Shown here piece by piece: positions 53,724-62,413 of a stretch of 64,000 nt of DNA. The first letter of the stretch is position 1. Each line of letters begins with the position of its first letter. Location: positions 1 through 64,000 of the forward strand of contig NZ_FCOJ02000022.1 in the NCBI RefSeq assembly GCF_001545035.1, in the 5' to 3' direction. The position numbers were made by a program, and so were the translations under genes. This stretch comes from Caballeronia glebae. Lineage in GTDB: Bacteria; Pseudomonadota; Gammaproteobacteria; Burkholderiales; Burkholderiaceae. The notes under the pieces are model-generated. The model did not search any database and was not told where the DNA came from. It saw only the letters and a list, made by a program, of their open reading frames with translations.

Positions 53724-56465
53724 CTAGCGTCCCATCGCAGCACTCGCCTCCTCATGCAGTCGCACGGCCATGACGGGCGCTTCCGGGCCCACGTGCGATA
53801 ACTTCATAAGACGCGGTTGCAGCAGCAGCGCGACGAGTCCGCTCCATCCCGTCTGATGCGAAGCGCCGACACCGCGCCCATTGTCGCCATGAAAGTACTC
53901 GTGAAAGAGAATGAGATCGCGCGAGCGCGGATCAGCTTGCAGCATCGGATACGCGGCCATGACGGGGCGCTTGCCTTCGGCATCTTTCAGAAAGAGCGTG
54001 CCGATGCGCCGTGACAGATCGTCCGCGATTTCGCTTAGCGAATGCATTTTCCCCGAGCCCGTCGGATGCTCGACGCGAAACTCATCCCCGTAATAGCGAT
54101 GAAACTCGTAGAGCGATTCGATCAGCAAGTAGTTGACCGGCATCCAGATCGGTCCACGCCAGTTCGAATTGCCGCCGAACACACGCGAGTCCGATTCCGC
54201 GGGCAAGTATCGGATGCAGACGTTCACGCCATCGTGATCGAAGATATAAGGCTTGTCGCAATGCACGCGGGACAACGCGCGCACGCCATAGTCGGACAGG
54301 AACTCGCTTTCATCCAGCGTGCGGCGCAACAGCGCTTTCATGCGATGTCCGCGCAATAGCGAGAGCAAGGTCGTGTTGCCTTTGCCGGGCTCGGTCCAGC
54401 GCGATACGAGTTTCGCGAGATTGGGCCGATGATCGAGAAACCACGCGAGGCGTTCACGCAGTCCGGGCAGGTCGCCGTACACGCCTTCTTCGAGCACATG
54501 AACGGCGAACAGCGGAATCAGTCCGACGATCGATCGAATGCGCATGGGCACGCGCGCGCCGTTCGGCAGATGCAATACATCGTAGAAGAATTCGTCGCTG
54601 CCGTCCCATAGGCCGGTGTTGCAGACTTCGCCGCAACTCACGGCTTCCGCGATATACAGGAAGTGCTCGAAGAACTTCACCGCGATCTCGACATACGACT
54701 CGTTCGTCATCGCGAGTTCGAGGCCGATCTGCATGAGGTCGAGCGCGTACGACGCCATCCATGCGGTGCCGTCGGCCTGATCGATGCGTCCGCCCGTCGG
54801 CAGCGGTTGCGAACGGTCGAAGATGCCGATATTGTCGAGTCCGAGAAAACCGCCCTGAAAGATATTGCGGTCGTCGGCGTCCTTGCGGTTGACCCACCAC
54901 GCGAAGTTGAGCAGGAGCTTGTGAAACATGACTTCGAGAAACGCATGATCGCCGATGCCGGTCATCTCGCGATCGAGCTCGAACACACGCCACGTCGCCC
55001 ATGCATGGACCGGCGGGTTCGCATCGCCGAATGCCCATTCATACGCGGGCAATTGCCCGTTCGGATGCATGTAGCGCTCCTTCACGAGCAATAACAACTG
55101 CTTCTTCGCGAAGTCGGGATCGATCGTCGCGAACGCGACCGCATGAAACGCGAGATCCCACGATGCATACCACGGGTATTCCCATTTGTCCGGCATCGAC
55201 ACGATGTCGCCGTTGCACATGTGCCGCCAGTCCGCATTGCGGCCGTGCCGGCGTTCCTTCGGCGGGGTGGGCTGGTTCGGATCGCCGTCGTGCCAGCGCG
55301 TGACGTCGAACTGGTAATACTGCTTCGTCCATAACATGCCGGCGAGCGCCTGACGTTGCACGAGGCGCGCGTCGGCGTCGTCGATGTCGTGTTGCAACGT
55401 CGCGTAGAACTCGTCGGCTTCCGCTTCGCGGCGCGCGAAGAGTTGCGCCATGTCGAGCGGAGGATCGTTCGAAACCGATGCCGGACGCCAGCGCAAATAC
55501 ATCACGGAGCGTGTCTGCGGCGCGAGTTGCAGATGCACGTGCGCGGCGCTACGCGTGCCGTGATCGCGTCGTATCGCCTGTTCGTCGCCTTCGACGAGAT
55601 AGTCGTTGAAGCCATCCTTGAACGGTCCCGCGCCCTCGATGCCATAAATACGACGAACGTTCGTGTCGTTCTCGCAAAAGAGCCATTCGACCGGCGCCTC
55701 TGCCGAAGCCGTGACGAGCATCGCGCCCTGCGAAGGATTGTGCGCAATGACACGCGCGCCTTCTCGCGCATCGTGCTCCAGCTTCAGCGACGGCTTGCCC
55801 CACTTGCTCGACCACGCCCATCGGTTGCGCGCCCAGAATTGCGGCAGCACATGAAGCGCTGCGGCCTCGTTCGCGCGATTCTCGACGGACACGCGCATCA
55901 CGATGTCATCCGGCGCGTACTTCGCATATTCGACGCAGACATCGAAGTAGCGGTCGTCGTCGAACACGCCGGTGTCGAGCACTTCGTATTCGGGCTGATC
56001 GGGACCGCGCCGCTTGTTCTCGTCGATGAGTTGCTGATACGGATACGCGTCGTGCGGATACTTGTACAGCATCTTCATGTACGAATGCGTCGGCGTGCCG
56101 TCGAGATAGAAGTACAGCTCCTTCACATCCTCGCCGTGATTGCCTTGCTCGTTCGTGAGACCGAAGAGCCGTTCCTTGATGATCGGATCGCGGCCGTTCC
56201 ACAACGCGAGCGACACGCACCAGTCGAGCGGGTCGTTGCCGAATCCCGCGATGCCGTCCTCTCCCCAGCGATACATGCGGCTGCGCGCATGGTCGTGCGG
56301 AAAGTAGTCCCACGCGGTGCCGTATTCGCTGTAGTCCTCGCGGACCGTGCCCCATTGACGCTCGCTTAAGTACGGTCCCCAGCGGCGCCACTGGTCGAGA
56401 TCGGCGCCGTGCAGACGGGCGCCTTCTTTCGTTTGCAGCAGATGGATTGCGCGTAGCGGTGGCAT
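53724..56465 (-). CDS. MGH1-like / GH63-related glucosidase
   Basis: A 913-residue probable (alpha/alpha)6 glycoside hydrolase related to GH63 mannosyl-oligosaccharide glucosidases. Typical stretches are RRWGPYLSERQWGTVREDYS near the start, DKWEYPWYASWDLAFHA and NGQLPAYEWAFGD in the barrel, and SNWRGPIWMPVNYLL near the end; the FHGDNGRGVGASHQTGWSG block is also conserved. No signal peptide is seen, so it is cytoplasmic. The natural substrate is unknown; glucosylglycerate-like or trehalose-type alpha-glucosides are possible. It is separated from dctA by a strong terminator. Confidence 0.88.
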   Translation of the reverse strand: MPPLRAIHLLQTKEGARLHGADLDQWRRWGPYLSERQWGTVREDYSEYGTAWDYFPHDHARSRMYRWGEDGIAGFGNDPLDWCVSLALWNGRDPIIKERLFGLTNEQGNHGEDVKELYFYLDGTPTHSYMKMLYKYPHDAYPYQQLIDENKRRGPDQPEYEVLDTGVFDDDRYFDVCVEYAKYAPDDIVMRVSVENRANEAAALHVLPQFWARNRWAWSSKWGKPSLKLEHDAREGARVIAHNPSQGAMLVTASAEAPVEWLFCENDTNVRRIYGIEGAGPFKDGFNDYLVEGDEQAIRRDHGTRSAAHVHLQLAPQTRSVMYLRWRPASVSNDPPLDMAQLFARREAEADEFYATLQHDIDDADARLVQRQALAGMLWTKQYYQFDVTRWHDGDPNQPTPPKERRHGRNADWRHMCNGDIVSMPDKWEYPWYASWDLAFHAVAFATIDPDFAKKQLLLLVKERYMHPNGQLPAYEWAFGDANPPVHAWATWRVFELDREMTGIGDHAFLEVMFHKLLLNFAWWVNRKDADDRNIFQGGFLGLDNIGIFDRSQPLPTGGRIDQADGTAWMASYALDLMQIGLELAMTNESYVEIAVKFFEHFLYIAEAVSCGEVCNTGLWDGSDEFFYDVLHLPNGARVPMRIRSIVGLIPLFAVHVLEEGVYGDLPGLRERLAWFLDHRPNLAKLVSRWTEPGKGNTTLLSLLRGHRMKALLRRTLDESEFLSDYGVRALSRVHCDKPYIFDHDGVNVCIRYLPAESDSRVFGGNSNWRGPIWMPVNYLLIESLYEFHRYYGDEFRVEHPTGSGKMHSLSEIADDLSRRIGTLFLKDAEGKRPVMAAYPMLQADPRSRDLILFHEYFHGDNGRGVGASHQTGWSGLVALLLQPRLMKLSHVGPEAPVMAVRLHEEASAAMGR

Positions 56466-56530
56466 TGCGAGCTCCGTTGCGGTTGCTCATCCAATACGTT
56501 CGATGCGGTTTTCCGATGATAAGCGAAGTG

Positions 56531-56557
56531 AAAAAAAGCGCGGTGGTCGCCGCGCTT
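56531..56557 (-). terminator. rho-independent terminator of the lyase-dctA operon
   Basis: On the minus strand a perfect 8-bp stem (AAGCGCGG/CCGCGCTT, 56536-56557) with a 6-base loop is followed by five further T residues (56531-56535). It lies 7 bp after the dctA stop. Confidence 0.88.
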
Positions 56558-56563
56558 CGAGAC

Positions 56564-57970
56564 TCATCGTGCCGTTTTCAGCGAGATGCCCTCCGGATGG
56601 GGATTGGCGTCGTTCATGTCTTCGGGAAGAAGATTGCCATCGGCGAGCCGCTGGTCCGCTTCGGCGGTCTCCGGATAACGCTCCGGATAGAGATGCCGTT
56701 CGCTCACGGCCGCATCGAAGGTATGCGACCACTTCGCGATCACGACCGTCGCAAGGCTATTGCCGATGGTGTTGCACGTGGCGATAGCCATCGACATGAA
56801 ACGGTACACGCCGAAGATCAACGCGAGCCCTTCGACGGGAAGGATGCCCGTGGACGTGACGGTCGCCGCGAACACCACGAACGATCCGCCCGAGACCGTG
56901 GCCGCGCCTTTCGACGTCAGCAGCATCAACAAGAGGATGCCGATCTGATGCTCCACCGTGATCGGCACGCCATAAGCATGCGCAATAAACATGACGCCCA
57001 TCGACATGAAGATCGACGTGCCGTCGAGATTGAACGCATAGCCTGTCGGCAGCACGAGACCGACGGTCTGCTTCGCGCAGCCGAGCCGTTCGAGCTTGAT
57101 CAAAAGACGCGGCAATGCGCTTTCTGACGACGCCGTGCCGAGCACGATGAAGATCTCGTCCTTGATATAGCGCAGAAAGCGCCACAGGCTGAAGCCGGCA
57201 AGCTTGGCGATGATGCCCATGACCACGACGATGAACAGCGCGATCACCGCATAGAAGCTCAAGACGAGTTGCGCCAGCGCGATCAGCACAGCCGTGCCGT
57301 TGCTGCCCACCGAATACGCAACCGCGCCGAGCGTGCCGAGCGGCGCGAGCTTCATCACCAGGTTGATGAACGAGAACAGCACTTCGGAAACGAGGTCGAG
57401 TCCCTCGTTGATACGCACGCGGCGGCGCTCGGGAATCGCGAGAATGCCGATGCCCACCATGATCGCGAGTACGACGACTTGCAGAAGTTCGCCCTTCGCG
57501 AACGCGCCGATGAAGTTATCCGGCACGATATGCATCACGAATTCGGTGAAGCCTTGCGGCGCGGCTTTGGCGGACGTCGCGGGCACGGCGCCGACCGCGA
57601 CGGCGGTCATCGCCTTGCCCGTTTGCAGCAGATTGCCCGCGAACAGGCCGACCGTGAGCGCGATCGTCGAGACGACTTCGAAGTAGACGATCGCTCTCCA
57701 GCCGACGCGCCCCGCGCTCTTCACGTCGCCCGCCGAAGCGATGCCGTGCACGATCGTGAGAAACACGAGCGGCGCAACGCCGGCCTTGATGAGCGCGAGA
57801 AAGATATCGCCAAGCACTTTTAGCTGCGCGCCGAACTTCGGAAAGACGAGACCGACCGCAATGCCGATCACGAGCGACACGAGCACCTGCATGCCGAGCT
57901 TGCGGTACCACGGCAGCTTCTTCGGCGGTGTGACGGTCGTGTCGTCGTGTAATGCGTTTTCGTTATTCAT
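56564..57970 (-). CDS. dctA: C4-dicarboxylate:cation symporter (DctA/DAACS family)
   Basis: Inner-membrane symporter of 468 residues with eight helices and two re-entrant hairpins. Family motifs are the serine-rich hairpin TASSESALPRL, LPTGYAFNLDGTS and the TSKGAATVSGGSFVV hairpin. The ATG at 57970 has GGAGGAG seven bases upstream and is preferred over ATG 57985. It starts 27 bp after a fumarase/aspartase-superfamily lyase, so the imported dicarboxylate-like compound is probably that enzyme's substrate. This may be a dedicated DctA paralogue rather than the general succinate carrier. Confidence 0.92.
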   Translation of the reverse strand: MNNENALHDDTTVTPPKKLPWYRKLGMQVLVSLVIGIAVGLVFPKFGAQLKVLGDIFLALIKAGVAPLVFLTIVHGIASAGDVKSAGRVGWRAIVYFEVVSTIALTVGLFAGNLLQTGKAMTAVAVGAVPATSAKAAPQGFTEFVMHIVPDNFIGAFAKGELLQVVVLAIMVGIGILAIPERRRVRINEGLDLVSEVLFSFINLVMKLAPLGTLGAVAYSVGSNGTAVLIALAQLVLSFYAVIALFIVVVMGIIAKLAGFSLWRFLRYIKDEIFIVLGTASSESALPRLLIKLERLGCAKQTVGLVLPTGYAFNLDGTSIFMSMGVMFIAHAYGVPITVEHQIGILLLMLLTSKGAATVSGGSFVVFAATVTSTGILPVEGLALIFGVYRFMSMAIATCNTIGNSLATVVIAKWSHTFDAAVSERHLYPERYPETAEADQRLADGNLLPEDMNDANPHPEGISLKTAR

Positions 57971-57997
57971 CGCATGCTCCTCCATGACTTTCGATTA

Positions 57998-59368
57998 TCA
58001 GATCTCGCTCGACAGCGCGATGGCGCGATCCACCATCTGCGGCGCGAGGCCGAGATAATTCACGGGATCGGTCATGCGGTCGATGGCGGCGCGGTCGAAG
58101 TGTTTCGTCACATCGGGCAATGCGGCGAGCGCTTCGGCGAGCGTGCCGCCTTGCTCGTTCACGGTGCGGCATGCGTCATACACAATGTCGTGCGCCTGCT
58201 GACGGCCGGTGTAGGGCGCCATGCTCATCATCACGGCCTCGGCGACGATCAGGCCACGGCTGATGCCAAGGTTGTGCTTCATGCGCGCTTCATCGACGAT
58301 CAGGCCGCCCAGCGCGAACTTCGCCTGATGCAACGCGCCCGACGTGAGAATGAAGCTCTCCGGAATCGCGATCCACTCCGCATGCCACGGGCCGGTGGCG
58401 CGCTCGAAGTCCTGGATCATTGCGTCGATCATCAGGCCCGCGTGCTGGCGCACCGCCTTTGCCGCGGCGAGCATGAGTTCGCTCGAAATCGGATTGCGCT
58501 TCTGAGGCATGGTGCTGCTCGCGCCGCGTCCCTTCACGAAGGGCTCGTACACTTCCGCGAATTCCGTCGATGCCATGATCATGATGTCGAGCGCGATCTT
58601 GCCGAGCGAACCCGTCACGAGGGCGAGCAGATTGACCGCTTCTGCAAAGCCATCGCGCGCGACATGCCAGGTGGTCGCGGGCACGCCGAGCTTCAGTTCT
58701 TCGGCGAGCGCCTGCTGCACCGCAAAGCCCTTGTCTCCGAGCGATGCCAGCGTTCCCGCCGCGCCCGCGAACTCGACGACCCCGACGCGCTCGCGCATCT
58801 GCGCGAGGCGCTCCTGATGACGATCGAACATCGCGAGCCAGATCGCGACCTTGTAGCCGAACGTCACGGGCAACGCCTGTTGCAAATGCGTGCGGCCGGC
58901 CATGGGCGTATCGCGGTGCTTCTTCGCGAGGTCCGCGAGAATCGCGCGCAAATCGCGGATATCCGCCTCGATGGAATCGAGCGCATCGCGCATTTGCAGC
59001 GCAACGGCGGTATCCATGATGTCCTGAGTCGTCGCGCCCCAATGAACGTAACGTCCGGCCTCGCCGCACATCTTCGCCATCTGATGCACGAGCGGCAGGA
59101 TCGGATAACCCACGATGTCCGTCTCCTCGCGCATGTGATCGAAATCGATGCGCTCGATCTTCGATTCGCGCGCGATCACTTCGGCGGCTTCGGCCGGAAT
59201 CACGCCCGTGCGCGACTCGGCTTTCGCGAGCGCCACTTCCACGTCGATATAGCGCTGCACCAGCGCGTGATCCGAGAACAGCGCGCGCATTTTCGCAGTG
59301 CCGAATGCATCGCGAAACAGCACGGAATCGAACACGGTGCTGGCCAGGGGAGAAATGGAGCTTGTCAT
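57998..59368 (-). CDS. fumarase/aspartase superfamily lyase (PcaB/adenylosuccinate-lyase-like)
   Basis: A 456-residue homotetrameric lyase performing anti-elimination to release a fumarate-like product or a cycloisomerisation. The superfamily signature SSTMPQKRNP lies at residues 284-293; GATTQDIMDTA and AGRTHLQQALPVTFG match the first and second conserved regions. Its features are shared by 3-carboxymuconate cycloisomerase and other class-II lyases. No other protocatechuate genes are present, so a pca role is doubtful; operon with dctA and GntR control suggest catabolism of an imported N- or S-substituted dicarboxylate (inference). Confidence 0.88.
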   Translation of the reverse strand: MTSSISPLASTVFDSVLFRDAFGTAKMRALFSDHALVQRYIDVEVALAKAESRTGVIPAEAAEVIARESKIERIDFDHMREETDIVGYPILPLVHQMAKMCGEAGRYVHWGATTQDIMDTAVALQMRDALDSIEADIRDLRAILADLAKKHRDTPMAGRTHLQQALPVTFGYKVAIWLAMFDRHQERLAQMRERVGVVEFAGAAGTLASLGDKGFAVQQALAEELKLGVPATTWHVARDGFAEAVNLLALVTGSLGKIALDIMIMASTEFAEVYEPFVKGRGASSTMPQKRNPISSELMLAAAKAVRQHAGLMIDAMIQDFERATGPWHAEWIAIPESFILTSGALHQAKFALGGLIVDEARMKHNLGISRGLIVAEAVMMSMAPYTGRQQAHDIVYDACRTVNEQGGTLAEALAALPDVTKHFDRAAIDRMTDPVNYLGLAPQMVDRAIALSSEI

Positions 59369-59413
59369 GAAAACCTCTCGCGGAAGCAAAAATAGACTGG
59401 AACGGGACATCGA

Positions 59414-59454
59414 ATATGTCCGGACATATGCAGATTAATATGTTCGAACATATT
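59414..59454. promoter_or_regulatory. twin palindromic operators for the GntR regulator
   Basis: ATATGTCCGGACATAT (59414-59429) and AATATGTTCGAACATATT (59437-59454) are both perfect palindromes with shared consensus ATATGTYCGRACATAT and centres 24 bp apart. They lie in the 136-bp gap between the divergent lyase and GntR genes and are the obvious operators. Confidence 0.85.
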
Positions 59455-59504
59455 GGCCAAGCTATGATTTACCCTGACCACCGAAAACGACAACCATTGC
59501 AGCA

Positions 59505-60236
59505 ATGAACAGACCGCATTTCGCCGACATCGCGCGCGAGCTGACCGAGGAAATCGCGTCGGGCCGCTTTCCCGTCGGCTCTTATCTGCCAACCGAACTG
59601 GAGCTTCGCGATCAGTACCGGACGAGCCGCCACACCGTGCGCGCCGCGCTGCATGAATTGCAGCAACTGGGGCTCGTGTCGCGGCGCAAGAATGCGGGCA
59701 CGCGCGTCGAGTCGATGCAGCCGCGCAACGATTTCCGTCCTTCGCTCGCTTCGGTCGACGATCTCGTGCAGTTCGGCTCCGAGCACTTGCGCCTCGTGCA
59801 GTCGAAGCAGCGGATCGAGGCATCCGCGAAGCTGGCGAAAACCTTGCGCTGCGCGCAGGGCACGCCCTGGCTGCGTGTGTCGAGCTTGCGTATCGACGGC
59901 GACAGAGACAGCCCGCCGATTGGCTGGACCGATGTGTATATCGATCCGGCCTATGAGGAGGCCGCCGAAGCCGCAAAGGAGAATCCGGATACGCTCATCA
60001 GTTCGCTGATCGAGGCGCGCTATGGGCGCTGCATCGATGAAATTCAGCAGGACGTGCGCGCCATTTCCGTGTCGGCGGAGATGGCGAAGCGTCTGAGCGT
60101 GGAGGCGGGAAGCGCGGCGCTGGAGATCGTGCGCCGTTATCTCGATTCGGCCGGCGCGACGTTCGAGGTTTCCGTGACCGTGCATCCGGCGGAGCGCTTT
60201 TCGGTGTCGATGCGGCTCAAACGCTCGCAGGGTTGA
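59505..60236 (+). CDS. GntR family regulator with UTRA domain (HutC subfamily)
   Basis: A 243-residue DNA-binding protein. Winged helix-turn-helix at residues 5-70 (ELTEEIASGRFPVGSYLPTE, RTSRHTVRAALHELQQLGLV), then a UTRA effector domain (about 85-240, with GWTDVYIDPAY and a C-terminal VSVTVHPAERFSVSMRL strand pair). Divergent from the lyase-dctA operon with two palindromes between, so it almost certainly controls both promoters, probably as a repressor released by the imported acid. The ATG at 59505 follows a weak site. Confidence 0.92.
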   Translation: MNRPHFADIARELTEEIASGRFPVGSYLPTELELRDQYRTSRHTVRAALHELQQLGLVSRRKNAGTRVESMQPRNDFRPSLASVDDLVQFGSEHLRLVQSKQRIEASAKLAKTLRCAQGTPWLRVSSLRIDGDRDSPPIGWTDVYIDPAYEEAAEAAKENPDTLISSLIEARYGRCIDEIQQDVRAISVSAEMAKRLSVEAGSAALEIVRRYLDSAGATFEVSVTVHPAERFSVSMRLKRSQG

Positions 60237-60262
60237 ACGCACTCACGCACGCACGCGATCCG

Positions 60263-60291
60263 GGAACGCGGTTTTCCGACGTGACATCTAA
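60263..60291 (+). promoter_or_regulatory. candidate ECF-sigma promoter of the DUF4142 operon
   Basis: GGAAC (60263-60267) and TCTAA (60287-60291) with 19 bp between resemble -35/-10 elements of RpoE-like ECF sigma factors, 36 bp before the first gene of an operon that itself encodes an ECF factor; autoregulation is plausible. Confidence 0.4.
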
Positions 60292-60326
60292 GCCGGTATC
60301 CACAACGAGATGCCGGGAGACGTCAC

Positions 60327-60860
60327 ATGAAGCTCATCCATGCCGCGTTGGCGGCGATGCTTGCGTTTGCAAGTATCGCGCCTCACGCACAAGACGCCGG
60401 GCCGACCGATCCGCAGATCGCGGCTATCGTCGTGACGGCCAATCAGGTCGATATCGACGCGGGCAGGCTCGCCGAATCGAAAACGAAATCGAAAGACGTG
60501 AAGGCGTTCGCGCAGCAGATGGTCGCGGACCATGGCGGCGTCAACAAGGCCGCGACCGATCTCGTGAAAAAGCTCCACGTGACGCCGGAAGATAATCCGA
60601 CGAGCCAGAGCCTCAAGCAAGGCGGCGACGCGAATATCGCGAGATTGAAGTCACTTTCCGGCGGCAGCTTCGACAAGTCGTATATCGATCACGAGGTCGC
60701 CTATCATGAAAGCGTGCTGGCGGCGCTCGACAAGACCTTGATTCCGGGCGCGCAGAACGAGGAACTGAAGGCGCTGCTCGTGAAAGTGCGGCCCGCATTC
60801 GTCGCGCATCTGGAGCACGCGCGGCATGTGCAGGCGGAACTGGGCAATGGCGGTGCGTGA
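60327..60860 (+). CDS. DUF4142 exported protein
   Basis: A 177-residue periplasmic protein: signal peptide cleaving after PHAQA, then a ferritin-like four-helix DUF4142 domain (ITANQVDIDAGRL-type helix 1, KAFAQQMVADHGGVN, SYIDHEVAYHESVLAALD, and a last helix with AHLEHARHVQAEL). Several His residues (in DHGG, DHEVAYH, HLEHARH) could bind metal. CGGGAG precedes the ATG. First gene of a three-gene unit with a cupredoxin and an ECF sigma factor. Confidence 0.9.
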   Translation: MKLIHAALAAMLAFASIAPHAQDAGPTDPQIAAIVVTANQVDIDAGRLAESKTKSKDVKAFAQQMVADHGGVNKAATDLVKKLHVTPEDNPTSQSLKQGGDANIARLKSLSGGSFDKSYIDHEVAYHESVLAALDKTLIPGAQNEELKALLVKVRPAFVAHLEHARHVQAELGNGGA

Positions 60861-61165
60861 TGCGCTGGCTCGTTTGTTTCGTGAGCGGGCTTGTGTTGCA
60901 CGCCGAGGCAGGCGCTGCGACGTATGTCGTCGTGATCGAACAGATGCGCTTCGAGCCGCCCGTGTTGAACGTCGCGCGAGGGGACCGCGTCGTGTGGCTG
61001 AACAAGGACCTGTTTCCGCATACCGCGACCGCTGACAAAAGAGCCTTTGATTCCCACGATATTTCGCCCGATGCGTCGTGGAGTTATGTCGCGCGCGAAT
61101 CGGGAAGCTATGCGTATTCATGCACGCTGCACCCGACGATGCACGCGGTACTGAACGTTCGATGA
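60860..61165 (+). CDS. cupredoxin-domain periplasmic protein
   Basis: A 101-residue plastocyanin-like protein with a signal peptide (cleavage after GAA) and complete type-1 copper ligands: His54 (FPHTAT), Cys88 (YSCTLHP), His91 and Met94. It could carry electrons or buffer copper in the periplasm. The ATG shares one base with the DUF4142 stop (TGATG), and its own stop overlaps the sigma-factor start (ATGA), so all three are translationally coupled. Confidence 0.92.
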   Translation: MRWLVCFVSGLVLHAEAGAATYVVVIEQMRFEPPVLNVARGDRVVWLNKDLFPHTATADKRAFDSHDISPDASWSYVARESGSYAYSCTLHPTMHAVLNVR

Positions 61166-61860
61166 AGACGACGATGAGCGAGCCCGCACAACACACACCC
61201 AACGACGACGATCTGAGCATTGCACGCCGTGTCGTCGCGGGCGATCGCTCCGCATTCGAACTGCTGATGCGTCGGCATAACCGGCGTCTTTATCGCCTGG
61301 CGCGCGCAACCTTGCGCAACGACGCCGAAGCCGAGGACGCGTTGCAGGACGCTTATCTGCACGCGTATCGGTCGATGAGTCAGTTTCGCGGCGATGCCCG
61401 GATCTTCACGTGGTTATCGAGGCTCGTGCTCAACGAATGCTTCGCGCGGATTCGGCGCTCGGCGCGGCGTCAGAATGTGATTCCCATCGTGGACGCGCCC
61501 GATTACGTCGAACAGGCCGAAGCAATGCACACGCACGACGACACAGCTCCCGACGAGGCGCTCGCCCGTTCGCAGGTTCGCGCGCTGCTCGAACGCAAGC
61601 TCGATGAATTGCCCGAGTTGTTTCGCATTGTCTTCGTGTTGCGTTCGATTGAGGAGATGAGCGTCGAGGAGACCGCGCAGTGTCTGAACATTCCGGAGGC
61701 GACGGTGCGCAGCCGGCATTTTCGTGCGCGCAGCATGATGCGTGAATCGCTCGCGCAAGCCTTCGATCTCGCCGAGCGCGACGTTTTCGCATTCGGCGGC
61801 GCGCGGTGCGATCGGATTGTCGCGCGCGTACTATCGAAGTTATCGGGCGGCGTGTCATAA
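61162..61860 (+). CDS. RNA polymerase ECF sigma factor
   Basis: A 232-residue sigma-70 family protein. Region 2 spans about residues 30-100 (HNRRLYRLARATLRNDAEAEDALQDAYL and WLSRLVLNECFAR); region 4 about 150-210 (LDELPELFRIVFVLRSIEEM, VEETAQCLNIPEATVRSRHFRAR). No anti-sigma gene follows, unlike most ECF loci; the C-terminal tail of about 25 residues after region 4 is short. It is coupled to a cupredoxin and a DUF4142 protein, suggesting response to copper or oxidative envelope stress. Confidence 0.93.
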   Translation: MKTTMSEPAQHTPNDDDLSIARRVVAGDRSAFELLMRRHNRRLYRLARATLRNDAEAEDALQDAYLHAYRSMSQFRGDARIFTWLSRLVLNECFARIRRSARRQNVIPIVDAPDYVEQAEAMHTHDDTAPDEALARSQVRALLERKLDELPELFRIVFVLRSIEEMSVEETAQCLNIPEATVRSRHFRARSMMRESLAQAFDLAERDVFAFGGARCDRIVARVLSKLSGGVS

Positions 61861-61888
61861 CACTCCGGCGTGAGTGAAGGAGGACGCC

Positions 61889-62260
61889 ATGGATAAGAAC
61901 CGGGCTGCTACGCGCTTTCAACGGGCTTGCGCGATAGCGGCAATCGTCATGCTGGCGGGCATTTCGAGCACCGGAGCAAGGACGATCACAATCTTATCCG
62001 CAACGTATGGCGCGAATTGCGGCGCCGAGAGCGGCAACGCGACGCACGATCTTACGCGTCAGTGCAACGGCCTGGACACATGTCAGTACGTGCCTAACCG
62101 AAAACGCATCAGCGACGCGACCCAGGCTTGCAGGAATGACCTCCAGGCCAATTGGCGCTGCACGGACAGCGAAATCCATACCGCAACGCTCAGCCCGGAA
62201 GCGGGCGTGAACAGCACGCTCGTGTTGAGTTGCATCGAACAGAACGGACCGGGGCATTGA
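61889..62260 (+). CDS. small secreted protein with SUEL-type lectin-like domain
   Basis: A 123-residue exported protein. A signal sequence (AIAAIVMLAGISSTGA) precedes a domain resembling galactose-binding (SUEL) lectins: ITILSATYGANCG, a cysteine in RQCNGLDTCQYV and further cysteines in ACRNDL, WRCTD and LSCIEQ, six in total, likely three disulfides. AAGGAGGAC lies ideally before the ATG, only 28 bp after the sigma-factor gene, so it may be part of the same operon. Sugar binding is inferred. Confidence 0.72.
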   Translation: MDKNRAATRFQRACAIAAIVMLAGISSTGARTITILSATYGANCGAESGNATHDLTRQCNGLDTCQYVPNRKRISDATQACRNDLQANWRCTDSEIHTATLSPEAGVNSTLVLSCIEQNGPGH

Positions 62261-62280
62261 GCGACGCCAAGCCAAACCCG

Positions 62281-62300
62281 TTTGATCGATACAGATCAAA
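62281..62300. promoter_or_regulatory. 7-bp inverted repeat upstream of the LysR gene
   Basis: TTTGATC (62281-62287) and GATCAAA (62294-62300) are perfect inverted copies around GATACA. It fits a LysR-type T-N11-A site about 115 bp before the LysR ATG; it could equally be a weak terminator for the lectin-like gene. Confidence 0.35.
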
Positions 62301-62413
62301 GCTGCGCGCGATCGGAGGGAAACGGAACGATTCATATGAAGTTGCGAGCTATAGAATAAGTCACCGGCGCCGGGCATTCACGAGCGCGCCTGACATTGAT
62401 CCTCGTAATCCAT

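Noticed and set aside
57998-59368. Confident naming as pcaB
   Set aside because: The signature is shared by the whole superfamily and no other protocatechuate-pathway gene is in the window.
62281-62300. FNR/Anr box
   Set aside because: TTGAT and ATCAA are 8 bases apart instead of 4; a LysR-type site or hairpin fits better.
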